Assembly: GCA_036518955.1 (NCBI GenBank)
Contig: DATDMG010000056.1
Coordinates: 1-58,915 of the forward strand
Origin: DATDMG01 sp036518955
GTDB lineage: Bacteria; Actinomycetota; Actinomycetes; Actinomycetales; Kineosporiaceae
Reading direction: 5' to 3'
DNA length: 58,915 nucleotides
Below, piece after piece: positions 7,664 to 16,497 of the stretch. Both the position numbers and the translations under genes were made by a program. Position 1 is the stretch's first letter. Each line of letters opens with the position of its first letter. The notes beneath the pieces were generated by a model, which saw only the letters and a program-made list of their open reading frames with translations, ran no database searches and was not told the DNA's origin.

Positions 7664-9265
7664 ATGGCGGAACTCTTCGACGGCTACCGGACGACCTCCG
7701 CCTGGGATGAGATGCTCGCGTCCCCCGACCGGCCCCGTCGGCCCTACCGCGCCGTCCACAGCACTCTGCGCAAGCTGACCGGCGCCGACCTCGCCGCCCG
7801 GGCCGACGCACTCGCCCGCACGTACCTCAACCAGGGTGTCACCTTCGACTTCGCCGGCGAGGAGCGGCCGTTCCCGCTCGACGTCGTCCCCCGGGTGATC
7901 TCGGCCGAGGAGTGGACCGAGGTCGAGGCCGGCGTGAAGCAGCGCGTCCGGGCGCTGGAGGCGTTCCTCGCGGACGCGTACGGGACCTGCGAGGCCGTCA
8001 AGGCGGGGATCGTCCCGTGGCGGGTGATCGCCTCGGCGAGCGGTTTCCATCGCGTCGCCGCCGGGATCCAGCCCGCGAACGGCGTGCGGATCCACGTGGC
8101 CGGGGTCGACCTGATCCGGGACGCCGAGGGCAGGTTCCGGGTTCTGGAGGACAACGTGCGCGTGCCGTCCGGCGTCAGCTACGTGCTGGCGAACCGTCGG
8201 GCGATGACGACGGTGTTCCCGGAGTCCTTCGCGACGCACCGCATCCGGCCCGTCGACGAGTATCCCCGACGCCTGCTGGCCGCGCTGCGCGCGGCCGCGC
8301 CGCATGGTGTCAGCGACCCGACCGTCGTCGTCCTTACCCCCGGGATCTACAACTCCGCCTACTTCGAGCACACCCTGCTGGCCCGCACCATGGGCGTCGA
8401 ACTCGTCGAGGGCCGCGACCTGGTGTGCTCGAACGGTCGGGTGCGGATGCGGACGACGAGCGGCGAGCAGCGTGTGGACGTCATCTACCGGCGTGTCGAT
8501 GACGAGTTCCTCGACCCGGTGCAGTTCCGGGCCGACTCCCAGCTGGGCTGCCCCGGGCTCGTCAACGCCGCTCGGTTGGGCAACGTGACGATCGCCAACG
8601 CGATCGGCAACGGCGCCGCCGACGACAAGCTGATCTACTCGTACATCCCGGACCTGATGCGCTTCTACCTGGGTGAGGAGCCGATCCTGCCGAACGTCCG
8701 CACCTATCGGCTGGACGAGCCCGACCATCTCACCGAGGCCATCGGCCGGATGGACGAGCTGGTCTTCAAACCGGTGGACGGCGCGGGCGGCAAGGGCCTG
8801 GTCATCGGCCCACGGGCCGGTAGGGAGAAGCTGGCGGCCTTGCGGGAGCAGGTGCTGGCCGACCCCCGCGGCTGGATCGCGCAGCCGATGGTCATGCTGT
8901 CGACCGTCCCGACGCTGATCGACGGCCAGCTCCGCCCGCGGCACGTCGACCTGCGACCCTTCGCCGTCCACGACGGCCACCAGGTGTTCGTGCTGCCCGG
9001 CGGGCTGACCCGGGTGGCGCTGCCGGAGGGTGAGCTCGTCGTCAACAGCAGCCAGGGCGGCGGGTCGAAGGACACCTGGGTGCTCTCCGGGATGACCACG
9101 GGCATCCACGAGATCCGCCGGGCCAGCACCCCGCACGGGCCGGTGCGCCTGGTGTCGATGCCGCTGCCCGACCCTGGTCCCGACGAGGGCCAGGTACAGC
9201 AGCAGCAACAACAGCAGCAGCAGCGGCAAGGGTGTCGGAGGGTGGGGGCGGCGGGGCGATGCTGA
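7664..9265 (+). CDS. Circularly permuted ATP-grasp protein
   Basis: Predicted ATP-dependent carboxylate-amine/thiol ligase with a permuted ATP-grasp fold, 533 residues. It begins MAELFDGYRTTSAWDEML, a family signature. Other landmarks are VFRVLEDNVRVPSG-like text near residue 155, VVVLTPGIYNSAYFEH, VDVIYRRVDDEFLDP, the glycine-rich KPVDGAGGKGLVIGPR nucleotide loop near residue 370, and the closing GGSKDTWVL. The C-terminus carries nine consecutive glutamines (residues 512-520) and a short Arg/Gly/Cys tail that overlaps the next start. It is the first gene of a tight three-gene operon with alpha-E and transglutaminase-like partners. The substrate is unknown. Confidence 0.9.
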   Translation: MAELFDGYRTTSAWDEMLASPDRPRRPYRAVHSTLRKLTGADLAARADALARTYLNQGVTFDFAGEERPFPLDVVPRVISAEEWTEVEAGVKQRVRALEAFLADAYGTCEAVKAGIVPWRVIASASGFHRVAAGIQPANGVRIHVAGVDLIRDAEGRFRVLEDNVRVPSGVSYVLANRRAMTTVFPESFATHRIRPVDEYPRRLLAALRAAAPHGVSDPTVVVLTPGIYNSAYFEHTLLARTMGVELVEGRDLVCSNGRVRMRTTSGEQRVDVIYRRVDDEFLDPVQFRADSQLGCPGLVNAARLGNVTIANAIGNGAADDKLIYSYIPDLMRFYLGEEPILPNVRTYRLDEPDHLTEAIGRMDELVFKPVDGAGGKGLVIGPRAGREKLAALREQVLADPRGWIAQPMVMLSTVPTLIDGQLRPRHVDLRPFAVHDGHQVFVLPGGLTRVALPEGELVVNSSQGGGSKDTWVLSGMTTGIHEIRRASTPHGPVRLVSMPLPDPGPDEGQVQQQQQQQQQRQGCRRVGAAGRC

Positions 9266-10185
9266 GTCGGATCGCGGAGAGCCTGTTCTGGATCGGCCGG
9301 TACGTGGAGCGGGCCGACGACACCGCCCGCATCCTCGACGTCCACCTGCAGATGCTGCTGGAGGACCCGCACCTTCCGGAGGTTGACGCCTGTCGGGCGC
9401 TGCTCGCCGTGATGGGCGTGGACGTGCCGGAGGGCGAGGCCGTCGACCGCGGGATGGTGCTGGAGCGGCTGGCATTCGACGCCTCGAACCCCAGCTCCAT
9501 CGTCGGGTCGCTGATCGCGGCTCGGGAGAACGCGCGCCGGGCGCGCGAAACCGTCTCCGTCGACATGTGGGAGTGCCTGAACACCACCTGGATCGGCGTC
9601 GAGCAGGCCCGCCGGCGGGGCACGGTCCACCAGTTCTTCGCCTGGGTCCGCGAGCGCGGGGCGCTGGTGTCCGGGATCGCGGACGCGACGATGAGCCGCG
9701 ACGACACCTGGCGGTTCCTGGTCCTCGGGCGCAGCCTGGAGCGGGCGGACATGACCGCCCGGCTCATCGCGACGAGCACGATCTCGGGGACGCTGCCGTC
9801 GTGGACGACGATCCTGCGCTCGTGCGGCGCGCACGAGAGCTACGTGCGCACCTACCGAGGGGTCGCCAGTGACGAGCGTGCGGCGGAGTTCCTGTTGCTG
9901 GACCGGCTGTTCCCTCGGTCGGTGCTGTACGCGCTGGTGCAGGCCGAGGAGTGCCTGGAGGAGCTGGCACCGACGACCGAGCGGGTGGGCGTGAGCGACC
10001 GCGGACGGCGCAAGCTCGGGCTCGCCCGCACCAGCCTGGAGTACCGCCGGCTGGCGGAGATCCTGCTGGACCTGCCGGAGGAGATGGAGAAGGTCCAGCG
10101 GGCGTGCTCGGACGCCAGCGAGGCCGTTGCCAACCGGTACTTCCCGCGGGCGGTGACCACCGCGTGGCTCGAGGGGGTCTCATGA
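9259..10185 (+). CDS. Alpha-E (DUF403) domain protein
   Basis: All-helical protein of 308 residues beginning MLSRIAESLFWIGRYVERADDTARI, the family hallmark. The start at 9259 overlaps the end of the ATP-grasp gene by 7 bp and is preceded by GGAGGGTGGGGG. Further conserved text includes MSRDDTWRFLVLGRSLERADMTARL and FLLLDRLFPRSVLYAL. Alpha-E proteins nearly always sit next to permuted ATP-grasp genes and have no established biochemical activity. They have been proposed to work with the ATP-grasp enzyme in making or modifying a peptide-like product. The stop overlaps the next gene by 4 bp. Confidence 0.9.
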   Translation: MLSRIAESLFWIGRYVERADDTARILDVHLQMLLEDPHLPEVDACRALLAVMGVDVPEGEAVDRGMVLERLAFDASNPSSIVGSLIAARENARRARETVSVDMWECLNTTWIGVEQARRRGTVHQFFAWVRERGALVSGIADATMSRDDTWRFLVLGRSLERADMTARLIATSTISGTLPSWTTILRSCGAHESYVRTYRGVASDERAAEFLLLDRLFPRSVLYALVQAEECLEELAPTTERVGVSDRGRRKLGLARTSLEYRRLAEILLDLPEEMEKVQRACSDASEAVANRYFPRAVTTAWLEGVS

Positions 10186-11054
10186 GCGCTCAGGTCCCGT
10201 ACACCCTCATCCCGGCGCGACGGCTGGTGATCCGGCACACCACGGGGTACCGGTACGACCGGCCCGTCGTCGCGTCGTACAACGAGGCGCGGATGACCCC
10301 GCTGACCACGACGACCCAGACCGCGCTCGACTGCCGGGTGGACGTCGACGCGATGACCTGGTCGACGACCTACTGGGACTACTGGGGCACCTACGTCACC
10401 GCCTTCGAGGCGCTGGGTCCCCACGACGAGCTGACCGTCGTCTCGACCAGCACGGTGGAGCTGTACCCGGCCGACGTGCCGTCCGCGGACGCTGGCTGGG
10501 ACGTGCTGCGCCGTCGTGACGTGGCCGACACGCACCACGAGTTCCTGGTCCAGACCCGGTGCACCGAGCCGGTGGAGGAGGTGGTCACGCTCGCCCGGGA
10601 GGCCGCCGGTGACCGGCCGCCCGATCAGGCTGCCCGGGCCGTCTGCGAGGCGCTGCGGGAGCGGCTGGAGTACTCCCCGGGTTCCACCTCCGTGCACACG
10701 AACGCGGTCGAGGTGTGGCAGACGAAGCGCGGGGTCTGCCAGGACTTCGCGCACCTCTCGCTGGGCGCGCTGCGGGCCCTGGGCATTCCGGCGCGCTACG
10801 TGTCCGGGTACCTGCACCCCCGGCCGGACGCCGCGCTCGGGCACCCGGTCGAGGGCCAGAGCCACGCCTGGATCGAGTGGTGGGCGGGCGACTGGGTGTC
10901 GTTCGACACCACCCACGCGGCCGACGTCGGAGTCGATCACGTGGTCGTCGCCCGCGGGCGCGACTACACCGACGTCACGCCGCTCAAGGGGATCATCGCG
11001 GGGGCGACGTCCTCGGAGCTCTTCGTGACGGTCCAGGTCACCCGGGTCGTCTGA
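10182..11054 (+). CDS. Transglutaminase-like cysteine protease family protein
   Basis: Predicted cytoplasmic papain-fold enzyme of 290 residues. The ATG at 10182 overlaps the alpha-E stop (ATGA). The N-terminal bacterial transglutaminase-like domain (RLVIRHTTGYRYDRPVVASYNEARMTP) precedes the catalytic core. Core residues visible are Cys in RGVCQDFAHL, His in GQSHAWIEWW and Asp in FDTTHA, so the Cys-His-Asp triad is intact. Together with the ATP-grasp and alpha-E genes it forms a unit in which one protein could make and another cleave an amide bond. That division of labour is inference. Confidence 0.9.
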   Translation: MSAQVPYTLIPARRLVIRHTTGYRYDRPVVASYNEARMTPLTTTTQTALDCRVDVDAMTWSTTYWDYWGTYVTAFEALGPHDELTVVSTSTVELYPADVPSADAGWDVLRRRDVADTHHEFLVQTRCTEPVEEVVTLAREAAGDRPPDQAARAVCEALRERLEYSPGSTSVHTNAVEVWQTKRGVCQDFAHLSLGALRALGIPARYVSGYLHPRPDAALGHPVEGQSHAWIEWWAGDWVSFDTTHAADVGVDHVVVARGRDYTDVTPLKGIIAGATSSELFVTVQVTRVV

Positions 11055-11126
11055 CCTTCCTCCGGGGCGTGGGACCATAGAGGCAGGTCCCGATCCCGCC
11101 CCTGTGAGAGTTCGAGGTAGCACCGC

Positions 11127-12983
11127 GTGTCCCCGATGGCCCGTACGGCGCACACGCCGTCCGCCACCCCGCCCGACGCGATCCGGAACTTCTGCATCAT
11201 CGCCCACATCGACCACGGCAAGTCGACGCTGGCCGACCGGATGCTGCAGATCACGGGCGTGGTCGACCCGCGGCAGATGCGCGACCAGTACCTGGACCGG
11301 ATGGACATCGAGCGCGAGCGCGGGATCACGATCAAGTCCCAGGCGGTCCGGATGCCGTGGGAGAGCGGCGGCCACGTGTTCGCGCTCAACATGATCGACA
11401 CCCCCGGTCACGTGGACTTCACCTACGAGGTGTCGCGGTCGCTGGCGGCGTGCGAGGGCGCCGTCCTGCTCGTGGACGCGGCGCAGGGGATCGAGGCGCA
11501 GACGCTCGCGAACCTCTACCTGGCGATGGAGAACGACCTGACCGTCGTGCCGGTCCTGAACAAGATCGACCTGCCGGCGGCGCAGCCGGAGAAGTACGCC
11601 GAGGAACTGGCCGGACTCATCGGTTGCGACGCCGACGACTGCCTGCGCGTCTCGGGCAAGACCGGTGCCGGTGTCCCGGAGCTGCTCGACGAGATCGTCC
11701 GGCGGATCCCGCATCCGGTGGGGGACGCCGCCGCGCCCGCCCGAGCGATGATCTTCGACTCCGTGTACGACACCTACCGCGGGGTGGTCACCTACGTGCG
11801 GGTGGTGGACGGCCACCTGTCGCCGCGTGAGCGGATCCTGATGATGTCGACGCGGGCCACCCACGACCTGCTGGAGATCGGGGTGATCTCGCCCGAGCCG
11901 GTGCCCGGTCAGGGTCTGGGTGTCGGCGAGGTGGGGTACCTGATCACCGGGGTCAAGGACGTGCGCCAGTCCAAGGTGGGCGACACGGTCACGAACGCGT
12001 CGAAGCCGGCCGGGTCGGCCCTGAGCGGGTACCGCGACCCCAAGCCGATGGTCTTCTCCGGGCTGTACCCGATCGACGGCTCTGACTACCCGGCGCTGCG
12101 CGAGGCGCTCGACAAGCTCAAGCTGAACGACGCCGCACTGGTCTACGAGCCGGAGACGTCGGCGGCGCTCGGGTTCGGCTTCCGCTGCGGGTTCCTCGGT
12201 CTGCTCCACCTGGAGATCGTCCGGGAGCGGCTGGAGCGGGAGGCGGGCCTGGACCTGATCTCCACCGCGCCCAACGTCGTGTACGAGGTGACGATGGACG
12301 ACGGCAGGCAGATCACCGTCACCAACCCGTCGGAGTTCCCGAACGGCAAGGTGGATCAGGTGCGCGAGCCGGTCGTGCGGGCGACGATCCTGGCGCCCAG
12401 CGAGTACATCGGGGCGATCATGGAGCTGTGCCAGCAGCGGCGGGGTGCGCTGCGCGGGATGGACTACCTGTCGTCCGAGCGCGTCGAGATGCGGTACACG
12501 CTGCCGCTCGCCGAAATCGTCTTCGACTTCTTCGACCAGCTCAAGTCGCGCACCCGCGGGTACGCGAGCCTCGACTACGAGGCGGACGGCGACCAGGTGG
12601 CCGACCTGGTCAAGGTCGACATCCTGTTGCAGGGCGAGACCGTCGATGCGTTCAGCGCGATCGTCCACAAGGACAAGGCGTACGCCTACGGCGTGATGAT
12701 GGCGGGCAAGCTCAAGGAGCTCATCCCGCGGCAGCAGTTCGAGGTGCCGATCCAGGCCGCGATCGGCGCTCGGGTCATCGCCCGTGAGAACGTCCGCGCG
12801 ATGCGCAAGGACGTGCTGGCCAAGTGTTATGGCGGTGACATCACGCGCAAGCGCAAGTTGCTGGAGAAGCAGAAGGAGGGCAAGAAGCGGATGAAGATGG
12901 TCGGCCGGGTCGAGGTTCCCCAGGAGGCCTTCATCGCCGCGTTGTCCTCCGACGCCGCCATGGCCGACAAGGGGAAGAAATGA
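11127..12983 (+). CDS. lepA: Elongation factor 4 (LepA) ribosomal GTPase
   Basis: Translational GTPase of 618 residues that acts on stalled or mistranslocated ribosomes and in initiation. G motifs are IAHIDHGKST, the switch segment DIERERGITIKSQAVRM, DTPGHVDF, NKIDLP and the SGKTG region. The EF-G-like domains and the LepA-specific C-terminal domain follow (ARENVRAMRKDVLAKCYGGDITRKRKLLEKQKEGKKRMK). GTG at 11127 lies 8 nt after GAGGT and is preferred; ATG at 11136 is also possible. Length matches the family. The stop overlaps the next gene by 4 bp. Confidence 0.97.
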   Translation: MSPMARTAHTPSATPPDAIRNFCIIAHIDHGKSTLADRMLQITGVVDPRQMRDQYLDRMDIERERGITIKSQAVRMPWESGGHVFALNMIDTPGHVDFTYEVSRSLAACEGAVLLVDAAQGIEAQTLANLYLAMENDLTVVPVLNKIDLPAAQPEKYAEELAGLIGCDADDCLRVSGKTGAGVPELLDEIVRRIPHPVGDAAAPARAMIFDSVYDTYRGVVTYVRVVDGHLSPRERILMMSTRATHDLLEIGVISPEPVPGQGLGVGEVGYLITGVKDVRQSKVGDTVTNASKPAGSALSGYRDPKPMVFSGLYPIDGSDYPALREALDKLKLNDAALVYEPETSAALGFGFRCGFLGLLHLEIVRERLEREAGLDLISTAPNVVYEVTMDDGRQITVTNPSEFPNGKVDQVREPVVRATILAPSEYIGAIMELCQQRRGALRGMDYLSSERVEMRYTLPLAEIVFDFFDQLKSRTRGYASLDYEADGDQVADLVKVDILLQGETVDAFSAIVHKDKAYAYGVMMAGKLKELIPRQQFEVPIQAAIGARVIARENVRAMRKDVLAKCYGGDITRKRKLLEKQKEGKKRMKMVGRVEVPQEAFIAALSSDAAMADKGKK

Positions 12984-13633
12984 CTGCATGCCGCCCTCGG
13001 GTGACCGCCGTCTGTGTCGTCCGCGCGCTGATCCCCGGGCCCAAGGAGGCGGGGCGGACCGCCATCGACAAGCGGCCGATCACCGGGCCGGTCGAGGTGG
13101 GCCCGCTGGGCCTGGCCGGCGACCAGGTCTGCGACATCGAGCACCACGGCGGCGCCGAGCAGGCCGTGTACGCGTACGCCGACGAGGACGCCGATTGGTG
13201 GGCCGAGCACCTGCAGCGGGAGATCCCGCCGGGCCTGTTCGGCGAGAACCTGCGGACCGCGGGCGTGGACGTCACGAACGCCGTGATCGGCGAACGGTGG
13301 CGGGTCGGCGAGGTGCTCTTCGAGGTGACGGCGCCCCGCATTCCGTGCGTCACGTTCACGGCGCGGATGGACGAACCGCGGTGGGCGAAGCGCTTCAGCG
13401 AGCACGGCGCCCCAGGTGCCTACCTCGCCGTCCTCGAGCCGGGCGCCGTCCGAGCGGGGGACTCGATCACCCTCGAGCGTCGGCCGGCGCACGGCGTCAC
13501 GATCGCCGACACCTTCCTGCGGGCCGACGCCGAGGTGATGCGGCGCCTGCTCGGCGCGGACGGGCACGACGGTTTCGCGTTGACGCCGAGGCTGCGTCGG
13601 TGGGCCGAGCACGAGGTGTCCCGCTCTGCCTAG
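12980..13633 (+). CDS. MOSC domain protein
   Basis: A 217-residue protein with a MOSC domain (beta-strand fold of molybdenum cofactor sulfurase C-termini and YiiM-like proteins). Seen are PKEAGRTAIDKRPITGPVEVGPLGLAGDQVCDIEHHGGAEQAVYAYA, in which GDxxxDxxxHGGxxxAVYAY is the family signature, and the FGENLRTAGVDV element. YiiM-type proteins bind molybdenum cofactor and reduce N-hydroxylated compounds. Whether this one does is not shown. The ATG overlaps the lepA stop. A molybdopterin enzyme is encoded 16 kb downstream, but no direct link is visible. Confidence 0.88.
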   Translation: MTACRPRVTAVCVVRALIPGPKEAGRTAIDKRPITGPVEVGPLGLAGDQVCDIEHHGGAEQAVYAYADEDADWWAEHLQREIPPGLFGENLRTAGVDVTNAVIGERWRVGEVLFEVTAPRIPCVTFTARMDEPRWAKRFSEHGAPGAYLAVLEPGAVRAGDSITLERRPAHGVTIADTFLRADAEVMRRLLGADGHDGFALTPRLRRWAEHEVSRSA

Positions 13634-13673
13634 CGCGCTCCCCGAGGGTGACCCGGCGCCGGCGGACGGCACG

Positions 13674-14867
13674 TTGCCGACGTCGGCGGTGACCGGTGCG
13701 GCCGACCGGGCGCTGGCCTTCTACCTGCACGTGCCCTTCTGCCGGGTGCGCTGCGGCTACTGCGACTTCAACACCTACACGGCGGCCGAGCTCGGTGGCG
13801 GGAGCGACCTGGCGAGCTTCGCCCGGCGGGCGGCGGACGAGGTCCGGTTCGCCCGGCAGGTGTTCCAGGACGCCGGGATGCCCGAGCGGTCGGTGTCCAC
13901 GGTCTTCGTCGGCGGGGGGACGCCCACGCTGCTGCCGGCCAGGGATCTTGCCCTGATGCTGGACGTCGTCCGCACCGAGTTCGGGCTGGCCCGCGGCGCC
14001 GAGGTGACCACGGAGGCCAACCCCGACTCGGTGGACGCCGCGGGCCTCGCCGCCCTGGCCGAGGCCGGGTTCACCCGGATCTCGTTGGGGATGCAGTCGG
14101 CGGTACCGCATGTGCTGGCCGGCCTGGACCGCACGCACGACCCGGAACGGGTGCCCCTCGCCGTCCGCTGGGCCCGGGACGTCGGCCTGGCCGTCAGCCT
14201 GGACCTGATCTACGGCGCGCCCGGGGAGTCGCCGGCCGACTGGCAGGCCACCGTCGAGGCGGCTCTCGCCTGCCAGCCGGACCACCTGTCCGCCTACGCA
14301 CTGGTGGTGGAGCCTGGCACCCGGTTGGCGACCAGGGTACGGCGCGGCGAACTGGCCGCCCCGGACGACGACGACCTCGCCGACCGCTACGAGGCGGCGG
14401 ACGACCTGCTCGCGGCGGCCGGCTTCGCCTGGTACGAGGTGAGCAACTGGGCCCGTACCCAGGCCGATGCCTGCCGTCACAACCTGGGGTACTGGCGGGG
14501 GGCGGACTGGTGGGGTGTCGGCCCGGGCGCCCACTCGCACGCCGGCGGGGTGCGGTGGTGGAACGTCCGGCACCCCCGGGCCTACGCCGAGCGGATCGCC
14601 GCGGGCATCAGCCCGGCCGCGGGCCGGGAGGTGCTCGACGCACGGCAGCGGTACCAGGAGGAGGTGCTCCTCGGCGTCCGCCTGGCCGACGGGCTCCGGC
14701 TGGAACGGCTGGACGGTGTCGGCCGCGCCGCCGTCGCGGGGTTGGTCGCGGACGGCCTGGTGGACGGCGGGAGCACCCTCGGGCGCGCCGGCCAGCCGCG
14801 CCGGGTGGTTCTGACACGGCGCGGGCGCCTGCTGGCGGACGTGGTGGTGCGGCGCCTGTTGGGCTGA
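13674..14867 (+). CDS. hemW: HemW-like radical SAM protein
   Basis: Radical SAM enzyme of the HemW (formerly oxygen-independent coproporphyrinogen III oxidase-like) family, a heme-binding protein thought to act as a heme chaperone; 397 residues. The iron-sulfur motif is PFCRVRCGYCDF (CxxxCxxC). The family's VFVGGGTPTLL, ISLGMQSA and SLDLIYGAPGES motifs follow, and the C-terminal HemW domain is present (LLGVRLADGLRLERL). True HemN enzymes have a further upstream Cys and a longer N-terminus that are absent here. The start is uncertain: TTG at 13674 or GTG at 13689. Neither has a strong ribosome site. Confidence 0.9.
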   Translation: MPTSAVTGAADRALAFYLHVPFCRVRCGYCDFNTYTAAELGGGSDLASFARRAADEVRFARQVFQDAGMPERSVSTVFVGGGTPTLLPARDLALMLDVVRTEFGLARGAEVTTEANPDSVDAAGLAALAEAGFTRISLGMQSAVPHVLAGLDRTHDPERVPLAVRWARDVGLAVSLDLIYGAPGESPADWQATVEAALACQPDHLSAYALVVEPGTRLATRVRRGELAAPDDDDLADRYEAADDLLAAAGFAWYEVSNWARTQADACRHNLGYWRGADWWGVGPGAHSHAGGVRWWNVRHPRAYAERIAAGISPAAGREVLDARQRYQEEVLLGVRLADGLRLERLDGVGRAAVAGLVADGLVDGGSTLGRAGQPRRVVLTRRGRLLADVVVRRLLG

Positions 14868-14940
14868 GGACCGCCCGGCGGCTGCTGGGCGGCGCACCCG
14901 AGGGCTGCGGCCCGAACCCCGTCCGGCGGCGGTCAGCGGA

Positions 14941-15735
14941 TCACTTGATGAACCGGTAGACGTAGGGGTAGCGGTAGGTCTGCCCCTTGTTCGCGGCCAT
15001 GCCGGCCATGACGCACAGGGCGAGGTTGCCCAGGATCGCCAGCCACCAGATGAGCGTGAGCAGCCCGCCGAGGGCGCTGAACAGCAGAGCGATCCGGAGG
15101 ACGTACAGCACGATCCACACCGGCAGGAGGGTCAACTGGAAGTTGAGCGCCTGGGTGTTCTGGTCCTTCACGAAGGGACCACGGTCCTTGAAGACCAGGA
15201 AGATGATCAGTGGCGGCAGGAAGCCCAGGATGCCCCCGAGGTGGCCGAACATGGCCCATTGCTTCTCGTCCGCGGGGCTGAGCGGTGCACCTGGAGCGGC
15301 GGGCTGCCCGTACGGTGGGTAACCGGGCACGGCGCCGTACCCGTTCGGGTTCGCCGGGCCGCCGTACGGCTGACCGCCGTACGGCTGACCGGTCGGCGGC
15401 TGGCCGTAGCCGGGCTGAGTCGGCTGCTGCCCGTATGCCGTCGGCTGTCCGTAGCCGGGCTGAGCCGGCTGCCCGTAGGCCGGCTGCCCGTAGGCCGGCT
15501 GTCCGTAGCCGGGCTGAGCCGGTTGCTGACCGTAGCCGGGCTGAGCCGGTTGCTGGCCGTAGCCGGGCTGGCCGTACGGGTTGACCGGCTGGCCCTGTTC
15601 CGGCTGGCCCGTGGTGGAGTGCGGCTGGCCGTAGCCGGGGGCCTGGCCGTAGTCCGGGGCGGCCGGCGGCTGCCGGTACGGCGGCGGCTGGGGGTGCTGG
15701 TCGCCGGTGCCGTGAGTTCCCGGATCCTGGGTCAT
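14941..15735 (-). CDS. DUF4870 membrane protein with a Gly-Tyr-Gly-Gln repeat tail
   Basis: A 264-residue protein. The first 150 residues are a disordered Pro/Gln/Gly/Tyr-rich repeat built on PGYGQ and QPAYGQP units. The C-terminal part is a DUF4870 domain with about three to four hydrophobic helices (FGHLGGILGFLPPLIIFLVF, QLTLLPVWIVLYVLRIALLF, LIWWLAILGNLALCVMAGMA) and the family ending YRYPYVYRFIK. The ATG at 15735 has an excellent ribosome site (AGGAGG 6 nt upstream), which rules out a longer start at 15795. Function unknown. A broken paralogue lies just beyond (15981-16479). Confidence 0.85.
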   Translation of the reverse strand: MTQDPGTHGTGDQHPQPPPYRQPPAAPDYGQAPGYGQPHSTTGQPEQGQPVNPYGQPGYGQQPAQPGYGQQPAQPGYGQPAYGQPAYGQPAQPGYGQPTAYGQQPTQPGYGQPPTGQPYGGQPYGGPANPNGYGAVPGYPPYGQPAAPGAPLSPADEKQWAMFGHLGGILGFLPPLIIFLVFKDRGPFVKDQNTQALNFQLTLLPVWIVLYVLRIALLFSALGGLLTLIWWLAILGNLALCVMAGMAANKGQTYRYPYVYRFIK

Positions 15736-15980
15736 GTCGTCCTCCTGGGGGATCGCTCGGTCGTGCCTCGAGGAAGGCGTCCCGGGGGCGACCACTCATG
15801 GCTGGTGGTCACCCGATCACCGTGGCGTCTCCCCGTGGTGCGGTCAACTCTGAGCGTGCCGAACATAGCCGAACGGGGCCGGGCCCCACGACTCCTGCTC
15901 GCTATCCGGCCCCACGCGTGCGTCGGGTCCGCTCGTCGGGGCCGGGCGACGCGGCCGGCGCGGTCCGGGACCGGCGTGGC

Positions 15981-16479
15981 TCAGCTCACGAACCGGATCG
16001 TGATCGGTTAGCGGAAGTCCTCCCCGCGGGCCGCCGCGACCGCGCCGAGGAGCGTGGCCACCAGGTACAGGATCCCCACCGCCGTCAGCATCAGGAAGCC
16101 GATGAGCACGATCACGAGCACCGCGCTGATCACGCACCACAGCAGGACCGACAGATTGACGTTCAGCGCCTCCACGGCGTGCCGTCGCACGAACGGCCGC
16201 CGGGTGCCCTCGGTCAGCAGGACGACGAGGGGGCCGAGGAACCCGACGGCCACCCAGGCCGCCACGAAACCGGACAGCCGCCACGAAACCGGACAAGTGG
16301 GTTGCCGCTGCCCAGATCCGGTCCGCCGCGCTGACGCCGGTCAGGGTGGCGGCAACCGGCGTCTGGGCCGGTGGGCCGGTGGTACGGGGTATCCGGACCA
16401 GGGTCGGGGCGGCTCGCCCAGGAAGCAGGCGGGGGAGAGGTCCCGCCGCCCACCCGGTTCCGGAGGGGGCTGACCCCAC
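15981..16479 (-). pseudogene. DUF4870 gene broken by a 19-bp duplication and a premature stop
   Basis: Two lesions are visible. The 5' half reads in one frame to DRIWAAATHLSGFVAA. A perfect 19-bp tandem duplication (16258-16276 and 16277-16295) then shifts the frame by +1, and the body resumes as AAWVAVGFLGPLVVLL...ALNVNLSVLLW...AVAAARGEDFR. A TAA at 16008-16010 follows, where the family has Tyr (TAC), and the same frame continues P-I-T-I-R-F-V-S and a normal TGA at 15981-15983. Removing one repeat copy and restoring Tyr rebuilds a normal DUF4870 protein of about 160 residues. The GTG at 16479 is a guessed start. A truncated 85-residue product from an internal GTG at 16265 is conceivable. Confidence 0.85.
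16258..16295. repeat. 19-bp perfect tandem duplication causing a frameshift
   Basis: Two adjacent identical copies of gccgccacgaaaccggaca at 16258-16276 and 16277-16295. Because 19 is not a multiple of three, the duplication shifts the reading frame of the minus-strand DUF4870 gene. Confidence 0.95.
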
Positions 16480-16497
16480 CTGGCGCCGTCCGGCCGG

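Noticed and set aside
9852..12989. Very long minus-strand open frame (over 1000 codons) opposite the transglutaminase and lepA genes
   Set aside because: It is antisense to well-conserved genes, its translation is low-complexity (Arg/His/Leu/Asp-rich) and no domain is visible. Long antisense frames are expected in GC-rich DNA.
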